Positions 5,593 through 12,719 are shown, numbered from the stretch's first letter. The stretch: 12,719 nucleotides of DNA from Rubrobacter sp. (GCA_013815485.1 JACDGB010000018.1:1-12719), one strand, 5' to 3'. Notes: generated by a model not told the origin, from the letters alone. Numbers and translations are program-made.

Positions 5593-5974
5593 ATGGCGCG
5601 CGGGAGGCGGTCGATCCCCCGGAATAGAGATCGTGGAACCATTGCGGGAAGCGGTCTGGCCCTGGCGGCCATCCTGACGGGCACCGATAGGGGAGACCTT
5701 GGTGGGCACTGAATACCGCGACTCCATCCGCGCCAGGGGCGGCGACGACGTGGTGCGCGGCCGGGGCGGCCCCGACCGGCTTCACGGTGGATTCGGCAAC
5801 GACCGCATCCACGGCGGCAGAGGCGACGATGTGATCCACGTCAACGACGGCCAGAGGGATTTCGTTGACTGCGGCCCCGGCCGAGACGAGGTCTACTTCG
5901 ACAACCGGGACTACCACGACCGCCCCGGTGAGTTGGTCGACTGCGAGATCGGCAATCCGCCGCCGATCTCTTGA
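5593..5974 (+). pseudogene. Secreted RTX-like nonapeptide-repeat protein, frameshifted
   Basis: Two plus frames together encode one protein. ATG 5593 opens a signal-peptide-like start (basic MARGRRSIPRNRDR, then hydrophobic GLALAAILTGT) that reads on as GTDRGD. The frame then breaks at 5695-5698 (GACC) and continues in the next frame as LVGTEYRDSIRARGGDDVV. A two-base loss from GACACC would restore GTDRGDTLV, in exact register with GTEYRDSIR, ARGGDDVVR, GRGGPDRLH, GGFGNDRIH and GGRGDDVIH: six nonapeptides of the GGxGxDxLx calcium-binding style. The C-terminus has two Cys (DFVDCGPGRDEVYF and VDCEIGN). As written, the frame-1 product stops at 5712. The second half could be translated alone from GTG 5702, with AGGGGAG (5689-5695) 6 nt upstream, giving a repeat protein without export signal. 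Frameshift mutation or sequencing error cannot be separated here. Confidence 0.65.
5945..5970 (+). terminator. Hairpin at the 3' end of the RTX-like gene
   Basis: GAGATCGGC (5945-5953) pairs perfectly with GCCGATCTC (5962-5970) around an 8-nt loop, overlapping the last codons, then TTGATCT. A perfect palindrome GATCATATGATC follows at 5985-5996. Both lie where the convergent RTX-like and glycosyltransferase genes meet. The T-run is poor, so terminator function is tentative. Confidence 0.35.
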
Positions 5975-6028
5975 TCTGGGGCCTGATCATATGATCCGGG
6001 CTGAATGGACCGCCGCTGCTCCCGTGTA

Positions 6029-7222
6029 CTACTGGCTCATGGCGTAGCGGACGATGTGATGGGCCAGTTGCTCGGTCATGGACGGGAGGCCCAGCCGTTG
6101 GCGCCGCAGGGCGACCTCTTCGAGGAGGCTGGGGTCGGAAGCATACCGCCACACGGCTTTCTGGAGCGCCGCCGGGGTCTTTACGTAGTTTCCGAGTCCC
6201 TCTTCTTCGACGAAGCGCACCACGCCCCACTCATTGAGGGCCGTGTAGCCGGTGAGGATCGCGGGCCGCCCGACGGCCAGTGCTTCGTAGACGGAGGCGG
6301 GTCCCGCCTTGCCGACGAACACGTCGCTCGCCGCGAGGTAGCCAGCCACGTCGTCCGTGAATCCTTCGACCCTGAGACGGTCCTCGCTCGCTTCGAGGCT
6401 GGACAGGCGTTTCCTGAGTGCCTGGTTGCGGCCCGTTATCATCACCACTTGCGGCGCCGGCTCCGCGTCGAGGAGTGCCCGGATGACCGCCCGCGGGTCG
6501 CTCTCAGCCACCCCTTCTCCCCCGAAGGAGATGAGGCAGGTGAAACGGTCAGGCAGCGCGAGGCGGGCGCGGGCCTCGGCTTTCGTGGGAGCCTCCAGGA
6601 AAGATTGTCCAACGGGATAGCCGACGACCGACGTCTTCTTCTCCGGCACGCCGAAGCGCACCAGGTCGCGCCGGACCTCTTCGGACGGGGCTACGATGTG
6701 GTCGGCTCGCGGCTCGGCCCAGTAGGCGCTGATGCCATGCGGCTCTGTGGCGAAGGTGAGCACGGGCACGTCCAGACCGTATAGACGCTTTGCCTCGGCG
6801 AGGCCGGAGGTAATGAGGCCGTGGTTCGAGACGATCAGGGCCGGTGGCGACGGCATCAAATCTCTGGCGGCGGCCCTGGCGAACCCCCGCAAGAGCCTGC
6901 GCTGTCCGGCGACGGTCGTGCGCGGGACGGCGTCTATGAGACGTTGGCCGGTACGGGCAACTACCGGGAAGCGCAGCGCCCGGCGCCAGAAGCCTTTGTG
7001 AAGACGGTCCAGGCTGGTGACCCCGAGGTCCTTCATGTAGTCTGAGACGCGACGTTCGAAGCGTCCCGGATAGTGACGTTCCACGGCCTCGGCCATCGCC
7101 CGGGCTGTCGCCACATGACCGCCCCCGACCGAGATGGTGGCGAAGAGGATGGCCGGTTGTTCGTTCGAGCCGTTCGAGTATCCTCCGGTGGGCTGGCGGG
7201 TGGAATCTGCGTGCTTCGACAA
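6029..7222 (-). CDS. MGDG-synthase/UgtP-like glycolipid glycosyltransferase
   Basis: A GT-B glycosyltransferase of the monogalactosyldiacylglycerol synthase / processive diacylglycerol glucosyltransferase group, expected to transfer a sugar from a nucleotide-sugar to diacylglycerol at the inner membrane face. The N-terminal acceptor domain opens with LFATISVGGGHVATARAM, containing the family GGGH (33-36 counting from TTG 7222). FATEPHGISAYW (157-168) follows, then APSEEVRRDLVRFGVP. The C-terminal donor domain has SFGGEGV (232-238), the linker to EGFTDDVAGYLAASDVFVGK, and GPASVYEALAVGRPAIL (307-323) for nucleotide-sugar binding. I chose TTG 7222 because TGGAGGA lies 6 nt upstream; this gives 397 residues, normal for the family, whereas the frame open to 7381 adds an unlikely 53-residue extension. 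It is divergent from the PASTA kinase gene. Sugar and lipid specificity cannot be read. Confidence 0.88.
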   Translation of the reverse strand: MSKHADSTRQPTGGYSNGSNEQPAILFATISVGGGHVATARAMAEAVERHYPGRFERRVSDYMKDLGVTSLDRLHKGFWRRALRFPVVARTGQRLIDAVPRTTVAGQRRLLRGFARAAARDLMPSPPALIVSNHGLITSGLAEAKRLYGLDVPVLTFATEPHGISAYWAEPRADHIVAPSEEVRRDLVRFGVPEKKTSVVGYPVGQSFLEAPTKAEARARLALPDRFTCLISFGGEGVAESDPRAVIRALLDAEPAPQVVMITGRNQALRKRLSSLEASEDRLRVEGFTDDVAGYLAASDVFVGKAGPASVYEALAVGRPAILTGYTALNEWGVVRFVEEEGLGNYVKTPAALQKAVWRYASDPSLLEEVALRRQRLGLPSMTEQLAHHIVRYAMSQ

Positions 7223-7279
7223 ACCGGATCCTCCACGGTGTCGGACATAAACGCTCACAAGTGTACCCGGTGACCGGGG

Positions 7280-7285
7280 ACTATA
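7280..7285 (-). promoter_or_regulatory. -10 element TATAGT for the glycosyltransferase gene
   Basis: TATAGT on the minus strand predicts a start near 7273, leaving about 50 nt of leader before TTG 7222 and excluding the longer frame open to 7381. The -35 (GTCGCA at 17-nt spacing) is poor. Confidence 0.45.
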
Positions 7286-7414
7286 GACTCCTTGTCGTGG
7301 TATGCGACGGGCGTGATCCGTCGTCTCGGTTCGGGGCTCGAACCACAAAATGTGGACTCTGGGGATGTTATCCTGCATCATGTTGGATACTGGAGCTTTT
7401 GTGCGGTTTCCATC

Positions 7415-7443
7415 TTAACCAGGGAGCGCGGGGGAGATATAAT
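7415..7443 (+). promoter_or_regulatory. Promoter of the PASTA kinase gene
   Basis: A perfect -10 TATAAT (7438-7443) lies 17 nt after TTAACC (7415-7420, 4 of 6 matches to TTGACA). Predicted start is about 7450, shortly before AGGGAG (7455-7460). This rules out a TTG at 7443 as the translation start. Confidence 0.7.
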
Positions 7444-7463
7444 TGTTGCCTCATAGGGAGAGC

Positions 7464-8891
7464 ATGGTCGAAGGTGGTAGGATGCCGGACGCTCCGGTTG
7501 GAACAGTCCTCGGTGGACGCTACGAGATACAGGGCAAGCTGGGTTCCGGGGGGATGGCCGTCGTCTACAAGGCGAAAGACACCATACTCGGGCGCGCAGT
7601 GGCTTTGAAGACCCTGCACGGTCACTATGCCGGGGAGCAAATCTTCCGTCAGCGGTTCAAGCAGGAGGCGCGGGCGATGGCCTCCCTGGACCATCCCAAC
7701 GTCGTCAAGGTCTACGATATCTGCCAGGATGGTGAGATGCCGTTCATCGTGGCCGAGTGCGTTGATGGCGACGATCTGGGTGAACTCCTCGCTCGTAGCG
7801 GAAAGCTCAACGAGATGTTTACGCAGAGGGTCGCGGCGCAGCTCTTGCAGGCACTCTCCTACGCTCATCACCGGGGTGTGATCCACCGCGACATCAAGCC
7901 TTCTAATATCCTCATCACCCGCGATGGCGCGGTCAAGGTCGGGGATTTCGGCATCGCCCGCTTGATCGAGGACGACGAGGCAGAGACGGGGGAGCCGGGC
8001 GAGGTCATCGGCAGCGCCCGCTATATGTCCCCGGAGCAACTCCAGGGCAAGGAGGCAACCTCCCGCAGCGATATCTACTCAGCGGGCGTCCTCCTCTACC
8101 ACTGCCTGACGGGCCGCCCGCCCTTCTCCGGCGATGTGAAGAGCCTGGCGAGGCAACAACTCCACGCGGTCCCCAAACCACCGCGCAGGCTGAACAAGAA
8201 GATCTCGCCCCGCGCCGAAGCGGTGATACTGAAGGCCCTCGCCAAGAGACCGGAGGACCGCTACCCCTCGGCCGCCGCGATGCTCGCCGGCATGGAGAAT
8301 GGTCTCCCTGGCGCGACCAGCCTCACCGAGGCCCGCCGTCCGCCCGCGGCCCGCGGGTCCAGAAGGCGCCGCGGCCGACTGGTCACCGCCTCGGTGCTCG
8401 CGCTGTTCCTTCTGGGAGCCGGAAGCGCCCTGGCCGCCGGGCTCGGCGTCGTCGAGCTTCCGGCGCGAGGGGAGACGGAGCGGGTGGCGCGGGGCGAGGC
8501 CCTCGGTCAAGCCGTCCCCGTCAAGCCCGAGCCTCCACGGGCGCCAGAGGCACCGGCCCCTGACCCCACCCAGACGGCCACCGAAGAACCCGGCGGGCAG
8601 CCCGAGAACGTCCCCGAAGAAGCTGCCCCAGCGAAGACCGCCCCAGACGCAGCCAATGATGCGGCGGAGAAGGAAGTCGAGTACGCGCCGGTGCCGAACG
8701 TGAACGCCTACTTTGACTGGTGGGCTGCTGATACCTTGAGGAACAGGGGCTTCGAGGTGGAGTTCGTGCGGGATTACAAGGAAGGCTACGCTCCGCGGGG
8801 CGTGACGTGGGGGACCAAACCCGTTGCGGGCTCCAAAGTGCCCATCGGGTCAACGGTCACGGTCTACGCCACGCCAGGGAATCTCCGCTAA
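7464..8891 (+). CDS. PASTA-domain membrane Ser/Thr protein kinase (PknB type)
   Basis: Transmembrane Hanks-type Ser/Thr kinase of 475 residues. Numbered from ATG 7464, the kinase domain shows the Gly loop GSGGMAVV (27-34), Lys49, Glu68, HRDIKPSN (141-148), DFG (161-163) and GSARYMSPEQ (183-192), so all catalytic residues are present. After a basic stretch (about 297-305) comes one membrane helix (about 306-327). A Pro/Ala/Glu-rich linker follows, then one C-terminal extracellular PASTA domain (about 417-470, ending TVTVYATPG). PASTA domains bind peptidoglycan or muropeptides; most PknB homologues carry several, so a single one is unusual. Start is ambiguous: ATG 7464 has AGGGAG 3 nt upstream, and ATG 7482 has AAGGTGG 4 nt upstream and would remove six residues. 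It diverges from the glycosyltransferase gene; its stop lies 8 nt from that of the convergent DUF4870 gene. Confidence 0.93.
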   Translation: MVEGGRMPDAPVGTVLGGRYEIQGKLGSGGMAVVYKAKDTILGRAVALKTLHGHYAGEQIFRQRFKQEARAMASLDHPNVVKVYDICQDGEMPFIVAECVDGDDLGELLARSGKLNEMFTQRVAAQLLQALSYAHHRGVIHRDIKPSNILITRDGAVKVGDFGIARLIEDDEAETGEPGEVIGSARYMSPEQLQGKEATSRSDIYSAGVLLYHCLTGRPPFSGDVKSLARQQLHAVPKPPRRLNKKISPRAEAVILKALAKRPEDRYPSAAAMLAGMENGLPGATSLTEARRPPAARGSRRRRGRLVTASVLALFLLGAGSALAAGLGVVELPARGETERVARGEALGQAVPVKPEPPRAPEAPAPDPTQTATEEPGGQPENVPEEAAPAKTAPDAANDAAEKEVEYAPVPNVNAYFDWWAADTLRNRGFEVEFVRDYKEGYAPRGVTWGTKPVAGSKVPIGSTVTVYATPGNLR

Positions 8892-8899
8892 CCCCGGTT

Positions 8900-9508
8900 T
8901 TACAGGGTTCTTCTGGCATCGCCGCCGATCCTGCCCGCCACGAACGGGTAGCGGTAGTCCACGCCCTGGCTGACCTTGTAGGCTGCGTAGCAGCCGTGGA
9001 TGAAGGGCACGAGGGAGGCGAGGGCCATCACCGGGACGAGCAGGAATCCGATCAGGATGAAGCTCAATATGAACGTCAGGAACCAGCCGACTATGAGGAT
9101 CACGATCCACGCTATCTGATACCACAGTGACTGGAGAGCATGGAAGCCCACTCGCGGCGAGCGGTCCTTGTAGACGAGCCAGATGATCAAAGCCCCAAAC
9201 GGCATGAGCCCGACGAGGCCCGCTAATACGCTTAGATGCGCGAGCACCGACCACGTCTGCTCGTCCTGCGCCCCCATCGGCGTTCCGCTCATGCGATCCT
9301 CTGGATAACGTTCCTCCGAATAGCCTGCCGAACCGCCGGTTTGCCAGTCTCCACCCGGATGGTCCCCGCCCGCCGGACTCTCGTTCTCGGGGTTTTCGAC
9401 GGTGCGGCTTTCTTCCGCGTTGTCTGCGGAGCCACGCACCGGAACGCGCCTCAAACGGGAACCTTCTTCCCTTTCTTCACTTCGTTCTCTTCGTGGTTCT
9501 TCTTGCAT
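8900..9508 (-). CDS. DUF4870/Tic20-like membrane protein
   Basis: A 202-residue protein with an acidic/polar, probably disordered N-terminus of about 80 residues, followed by a DUF4870 (Tic20-like) membrane domain. The domain begins near QTWSVLAHLSVLAGLVGLM (84-102) and passes through LIIWLVYKDRSPRVGFHALQS (family pattern K.. SP.V.FHA.Q). Long hydrophobic segments lie at about 128-150 and 152-175. It closes with KVSQGVDYRYPFVAGRI, matching the family's G..Y.YP. ending. Function of bacterial members is unknown. ATG 9508 is preferred over GTG 9514 because AAGGAG lies 5 nt before the ATG and would overlap the GTG. The gene 52 nt upstream on the same strand (9561-10088) may share its transcript. 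Confidence 0.85.
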   Translation of the reverse strand: MQEEPRRERSEEREEGSRLRRVPVRGSADNAEESRTVENPENESPAGGDHPGGDWQTGGSAGYSEERYPEDRMSGTPMGAQDEQTWSVLAHLSVLAGLVGLMPFGALIIWLVYKDRSPRVGFHALQSLWYQIAWIVILIVGWFLTFILSFILIGFLLVPVMALASLVPFIHGCYAAYKVSQGVDYRYPFVAGRIGGDARRTL

Positions 9509-9560
9509 GGTCACTCCTTCCGTGCTGCTTTGCGTGAATAGACCTGTCTTCGCGTCGCCT

Positions 9561-10088
9561 TCATCCTAGCCGGAAAGCCCGGTTGCGGTGGGCCACGACA
9601 TGATAGAGGAGGAAGATCGCGGCCAGAAGCGCGCCCTCGGTCTCTGGGTCGAAGACGACTTCGTATCGCCTGCCCGTGAGGTTGCCTTTCAGCCTCGCCA
9701 CCTCTTCTCCTTCCGGCGAGTGGATGGCCGCTCGGTTCAAAAAGTAACTGGCTCGGGCTTCGTGGAATCGGCCGCCTATCAGCATTTCCAGGGAATCGGC
9801 GGAGCGTTTCGCGGGGCTTGCCGCGATCGTCGCCGTCCCATCGGTAATCATCCGGTATCGGGCGTCCCCGACCCGCTCGATGGTGGAGTTCAGGGGTCCA
9901 GTCACTACATCCGCGCCAGAGAGACCGCGAGACTTTATTCTGGCGAACTCGCCTTCAGGACCGGAGAGTGAGAGATCACGCGCCACAAGACCGCTGGTCT
10001 GGGCCGTAAAGGAACCGGCGAGGCGCGCTTGCAACTCCTCCCAACCGTATGACGGGTCTGTCGTCGTGAAGTCCATCTCCAAGACCAT
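9561..10088 (-). CDS. Hypothetical protein, possibly LURP/tubby-like fold
   Basis: About 175 residues. The sequence alternates short polar turns and beta-type strands, for example DLSLSGPEGEFARIKS, YRMITDGTATIAAS and AAIHSPEGEEVARLKG. It ends with LTGRRYEVVFDPETEGALL, a short hydrophobic stretch (LLAAIFLLYHVVAH) and RNRAFRLG. The repeated (D/S)xxGxExARIK/LKG pattern and the terminal hydrophobic helix resemble the LURP-one/tubby C-terminal fold, but this is structural intuition only. Start is uncertain: ATG 10088 has no ribosome-binding site, while ATG 10076 is preceded by a -10-like TATGGT 7 nt upstream (leaderless). The frame stays open to 10583 but overlaps the divergent 10167 gene and becomes low-complexity, so I reject the extension. 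DUF4870 follows 52 nt downstream, possibly co-transcribed. Confidence 0.65.
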   Translation of the reverse strand: MVLEMDFTTTDPSYGWEELQARLAGSFTAQTSGLVARDLSLSGPEGEFARIKSRGLSGADVVTGPLNSTIERVGDARYRMITDGTATIAASPAKRSADSLEMLIGGRFHEARASYFLNRAAIHSPEGEEVARLKGNLTGRRYEVVFDPETEGALLAAIFLLYHVVAHRNRAFRLG

Positions 10089-10126
10089 ACGCGGGACATC
10101 GGGTAGAGTTTCCGTGAGGGAACGGG

Positions 10127-10132
10127 TACATT
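10127..10132 (+). promoter_or_regulatory. -10 element TACATT for the 10167 gene
   Basis: TACATT matches the TANNNT pattern and predicts a start near 10139, leaving a short leader that holds the CGGAGGGAG ribosome-binding site (10154-10162). It also excludes a TTG start at 10131. No clear -35 is visible. Confidence 0.35.
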
Positions 10133-10166
10133 GTGGACTTCGGGCCGAAAGATCGGAGGGAGCGTC

Positions 10167-10547
10167 ATGGAGCTTCGGAACAAAGATGAGATACGGAATG
10201 AGATTCTCCAGTCCTGGTTGAGGGGCGCCTGGGTCTATCCCATGCAGGGGCCTGACGAACAGACTTACCTGCGCCTGACCCCAGGCGGTCGGCTCAAGAT
10301 GCGGCGGAAGATAGGCGAACTGGAAGCATCTCTGGGCGAGAGCGGCGAAGAACTGGCGAGACTGGAGGAGGCCGGGACCCTCTCGGTCGAGCGTGAACGG
10401 CTGGAACTCGCCATGATGGTACAGGCGTACACCTCCGAGCGCCGCTTCATTCAAAGTCAGGGCGCCTCTCTGGGAACCCCGGTCGTCACCTATGAACAAG
10501 GGGCGGCAGATGACCCCGCGGAGAAAGAGGAGCAGTCCCCCGAGTAG
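10167..10547 (+). CDS. Hypothetical hydrophilic protein, 126 residues
   Basis: I do not recognise a family. ATG 10167 is preceded by CGGAGGGAG about 5 nt upstream, one of the better ribosome-binding sites in the window. The N-terminus (MELRNKDEIRNEILQSWLRG) is helical. A small central part reads WVYPMQGPDEQTYLRLTPGG. Residues about 50-95 are charged and heptad-like (KIGELEASLGESGEELARLEEAG) and may form a coiled coil or helical hairpin. The tail is acidic (DPAEKEEQSPE). No membrane segment or Cys is present. It is divergent from the 9561-10088 gene across about 78 nt, a possible shared regulatory region. The opposite-strand frame across it is a shadow. Confidence 0.7.
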   Translation: MELRNKDEIRNEILQSWLRGAWVYPMQGPDEQTYLRLTPGGRLKMRRKIGELEASLGESGEELARLEEAGTLSVERERLELAMMVQAYTSERRFIQSQGASLGTPVVTYEQGAADDPAEKEEQSPE

Positions 10548-10727
10548 CCGGTATCGTTCGAACGTTCCCGCAAGCTGGTTCATCCGGTATGATGTAGTAG
10601 CAGATACCCCGACTTCATCTCAGGGACTTGGGTTTTCTGACACTGCGGCCTGCCGAAGAAAACTATAGAAGCATCTTCCCGGACAAACGTTCTCAAGAAG
10701 GCCGGGGGATCGGACGATAACAACCTG

Positions 10728-12110
10728 ATGCGGCGCGAAACGACATATAGGCGAGTTTCCGGGGATGTGGATTTCGGTCGCGTGCTGCAAGTCCTGGCCG
10801 ATTTCGGCGAGCGCGTCGCGGTCGAGCCCGGTAATCTGGAGGCGGCTTCGCGGGAGATGCTCGCCGAGCTTCGGGGGTTGCTCGGTCTCGGTTGCATGAA
10901 GCTCCGGGCGGAGATCTCGGAGCGGCGCGGTATCTCGGTGGAGACGGAAGGCGAAAACGGATGGTGGGACGCGGAGATCCCCATCATGCGGGGCAAGATA
11001 CGGGTGGGCAGCCTCTCGGCGCGGACCACGCAGACGGGCATCGCGCCAGGCGAGGAACAGCTTCGTGGCTTGCGGGCCGCCGCGTCTCACCTCGCGCTGG
11101 CCGTGGATGCCGCGCACGCCCGCGAGTCGGCGGCCATGCGGGCGGTGCATGGAAGCGTGGTCCAACTCGCCTCGGAGGCTTTGGGCAAGATCCTGGAGGA
11201 AGACCGTCTCTACAAGACCGTTCTGGTGCTGACGCTGGAGCTCATGGATGCGTCGGGCGCCGCCGCGCTGCTCGAAGACGGCTCGGTGACCGGCGTGGGC
11301 GAGTTCAAGGAGGGTCTCGACGCGCTCGGAGAGGTCGCGTTCCCGGCTAGGAAACCCTGGATCGGACGCATCGGCGACCGGCACGCGGTGGGGGTGCCGG
11401 TGGGTCGGGGAGGTGGGGCTCTCTTCCTGTTCCGCAAGGAGTGGCCGTACCTGGCTTGGGAGGGCGTATCGCTCAAGCTCGTCGCCCGTCAGCTCGACCG
11501 GGCGCGGGAGCGCAGCCGCATGTACGCGGAGCGTGAGAAGACCAACCTGGACGCCGTAGCGGCTCTCGCGGCCAGCCTGGAGATGCGTGACAGCACCACC
11601 GGCGAGCACATTCATCGCGCCCAGGGCCTAGCCGTGGAGGTCGCCGGGGCGCTGGGGCTCGAACCGGAGCGCCTCAGGACGATGCGCTACGCCGCCGTGC
11701 TGCACGACATCGGCAAGGTCGGCATCCCCGACGCCATCCTCAACAAGCCAGGCAAGCTGGACGAGGCCGAGTGGGCGTTCATGCGCCGCCACCCGAAGAT
11801 AGGGGCCGACATCATCTCCAGGATAGGTGGCTTCGAGAGCGTGGCGGCGGTTGTACTCGCCCACCACGAGCGCCACGACGGTCAGGGCTACCCGGCGCGC
11901 ATGGCGGGGCAGGAGATCCCGGTCGAGGCCCGCATCATCTCCGTGATAGACGCCTACGACGCCATGACCAACGACCGTCCCTACCGCAATGGCATGAGCC
12001 CGGAGGAGGCTATCGCCGAGTTGGACGCCTGTTCAGGGAGGCAGTTCGACCCGGAGGTAGTCGAAGCACTCAAAGCCGTGCTAATTGACAGAGGGAGAGA
12101 AGATGACTAA
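10728..12110 (+). CDS. HD-GYP domain protein with N-terminal GAF-like sensor region
   Basis: A 460-residue cytoplasmic signalling protein; HD-GYP domains hydrolyse cyclic di-GMP. Residues about 15-130 and 145-255 look like two degenerate GAF-type sensory regions joined by helices, with no membrane segment. A linker helix (about 255-285) leads to the HD-GYP domain: GEHIHRAQGLAVEVA (292-306), HDIGKVGIPDAILNKPGKL (326-344) with the HD pair His326/Asp327, RRHPKIGADI (353-362), the diagnostic HHERHDGQGYP (379-389), and VIDAYDAMTNDRPYR (406-420). All metal ligands and the GYP motif are present, so it is likely active. The start is uncertain: ATG 10728 has no Shine-Dalgarno sequence, only GATAAC 6 nt upstream; GTG 10764 is an alternative. 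The stop overlaps the MEDS gene start by 8 nt, indicating an operon. Confidence 0.9.
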   Translation: MRRETTYRRVSGDVDFGRVLQVLADFGERVAVEPGNLEAASREMLAELRGLLGLGCMKLRAEISERRGISVETEGENGWWDAEIPIMRGKIRVGSLSARTTQTGIAPGEEQLRGLRAAASHLALAVDAAHARESAAMRAVHGSVVQLASEALGKILEEDRLYKTVLVLTLELMDASGAAALLEDGSVTGVGEFKEGLDALGEVAFPARKPWIGRIGDRHAVGVPVGRGGGALFLFRKEWPYLAWEGVSLKLVARQLDRARERSRMYAEREKTNLDAVAALAASLEMRDSTTGEHIHRAQGLAVEVAGALGLEPERLRTMRYAAVLHDIGKVGIPDAILNKPGKLDEAEWAFMRRHPKIGADIISRIGGFESVAAVVLAHHERHDGQGYPARMAGQEIPVEARIISVIDAYDAMTNDRPYRNGMSPEEAIAELDACSGRQFDPEVVEALKAVLIDRGREDD

Positions 12111-12696
12111 AGAAATACTCTTCACCGAAGAAGGTCAGATGGTCGGGATCGGGGCGCACATGTGCGCCATGCACGAGGGCGTGGGCGGCGTGCTAGACAC
12201 TCTCTCCCGGATGTTCCTGGCCGGATTGCGCCAGAACGAGCGCTGCGCCTACATAGCCCCCGAAGAGTCCGTCGCCGGGGTCCGGCGTTCGCTCGAAGAG
12301 GCCGGGGTGGACGTGGCCGACGCCGAGTCCGGGGGAAGCCTCGTCTTCATAACCGAGCGCGAGCAGTTGCTAAAAGACGGCGCCGAATTCGACCCGGATT
12401 ATCTCATCGAAGCCATAAAGAACCTTTTCGGACAGACGATGGAGGTCGGTTATACTGGCTTGCGGCTCTCCGCGGATGTGCCCTGGATCTCCCGCGACGT
12501 ACCCGGCGAGGACCGCATCATGGAGTTCGAGGCAATGGCCGACGAGGTCATCAACAACCCCGGCGTGCCGCTTCTAGCCGTCTGCCAATATCGCCTCAGC
12601 GAACTCGATCCCGAAGACTCCCTCGAAATCCTCGAACGCCACCCGTTGACGCTCGTCGGCGGACAGGTCTACGTCAACGACAAGTACGCAAGTTAG
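12103..12696 (+). CDS. MEDS-domain (DcmR-type sensory) protein
   Basis: A 197-residue protein formed almost entirely of a MEDS domain, first described in the dichloromethane-responsive regulator DcmR and common beside histidine kinases and anti-sigma pathways. Family features seen are GIGAHMCAMHEG (15-26) with the conserved His19, FLAGLRQNERCAYIAPE (38-54), the helix RRSLEEAGVDV, GGSLVFITERE (77-87), GYTGLRLSADVPWIS (116-130), EFEAMADE (141-148) and LLAVCQYRL (157-165). There is no DNA-binding or kinase domain, so it would be a stand-alone sensor or adaptor. ATG 12103 follows GAGGGAGA (12091-12098) and overlaps the HD-GYP stop, so expression is coupled; it may feed a ligand or redox signal to that protein. 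A GTG-style extension from 12085 is not needed. Only 23 bases follow in the window. Confidence 0.88.
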   Translation: MTKEILFTEEGQMVGIGAHMCAMHEGVGGVLDTLSRMFLAGLRQNERCAYIAPEESVAGVRRSLEEAGVDVADAESGGSLVFITEREQLLKDGAEFDPDYLIEAIKNLFGQTMEVGYTGLRLSADVPWISRDVPGEDRIMEFEAMADEVINNPGVPLLAVCQYRLSELDPEDSLEILERHPLTLVGGQVYVNDKYAS

Positions 12697-12719
12697 GGAC
12701 GGAGCCCGGCTCAGGCCGT

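Noticed and set aside
5507..5677. Plus-strand frame starting VTAWIFLENRFVNPLKR, vaguely like a deazaflavin-dependent reductase N-terminus
   Set aside because: Only a few residues match, the rest reads like out-of-frame sequence, and it overlaps the signal-peptide frame of the RTX-like gene.
7223..7381. N-terminal extension of the glycosyltransferase to ATG 7381
   Set aside because: It spans the -10 TATAGT and lacks family similarity; TTG 7222 has a strong ribosome-binding site.
10555..10564. Palindrome CGTTCGAACG as a LexA/SOS box
   Set aside because: The actinobacterial box needs CGAAC-N4-GTTCG; this palindrome does not have that arrangement.
10089..10583. Minus-strand extension of the 9561-10088 gene
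   Set aside because: It overlaps the better supported plus-strand gene at 10167-10547 and its translation looks like a shadow.

Overview
The window looks like GC-rich actinobacterial chromosome. The mix of families (short Oxa1-type YidC, PASTA Ser/Thr kinase, MGDG-synthase-like lipid glycosyltransferase, orphan YbdD, HD-GYP and MEDS signalling proteins, GTG/TTG starts) fits a Rubrobacter-like lineage. That assignment is by family resemblance only. No rRNA, tRNA, CRISPR array, transposase or phage gene was seen.

Layout. 1-214: leader with a perfect hairpin and no convincing gene. 215-1015 (+): YidC insertase, without the usual rnpA or jag neighbours. 1174-1638 (+): an OsmC-family peroxidase whose first active-site cysteine is an in-frame TGA, followed by a hairpin with bacterial SECIS geometry; this is the most interesting locus. 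1683-1930: a self-contained short transcription unit (strong promoter, 37-codon ORF, terminator). 2031-2252: small hypothetical gene. 2416-4043 (+): two-gene ABC-2 exporter operon, flanked on both sides by hairpins whose arms are tandem heptanucleotides. 4086-4643 (-): Uma2-family nuclease-like gene. 4783-5121 (+): unknown gene. 5229-5411 (-): orphan YbdD/YjiX-family protein. 5593-5974 (+): frameshifted nonapeptide (RTX-like) repeat protein. 6029-7222 (-) and 7464-8891 (+): a divergent pair, lipid glycosyltransferase and membrane PASTA kinase. 8900-9508 (-) and 9561-10088 (-): DUF4870/Tic20-like membrane protein and an unknown, possibly LURP/tubby-like protein. 10167-10547 (+): unknown hydrophilic protein. 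10728-12696 (+): overlapping HD-GYP and MEDS gene pair.

Themes. Several genes concern the envelope: membrane insertion, export, glycolipid synthesis and a cell-wall-sensing kinase. The final pair suggests c-di-GMP-linked signalling. The OsmC gene would provide hydroperoxide defence. Its TGA lies exactly where the peroxidatic Cys belongs, 66 residues before the partner Cys, and the frame stays coding afterwards; selenocysteine is the favoured reading over a nonsense mutation or sequencing error. Several genes have a -10-like hexamer 6-9 nt before the start codon, which suggests leaderless transcripts.
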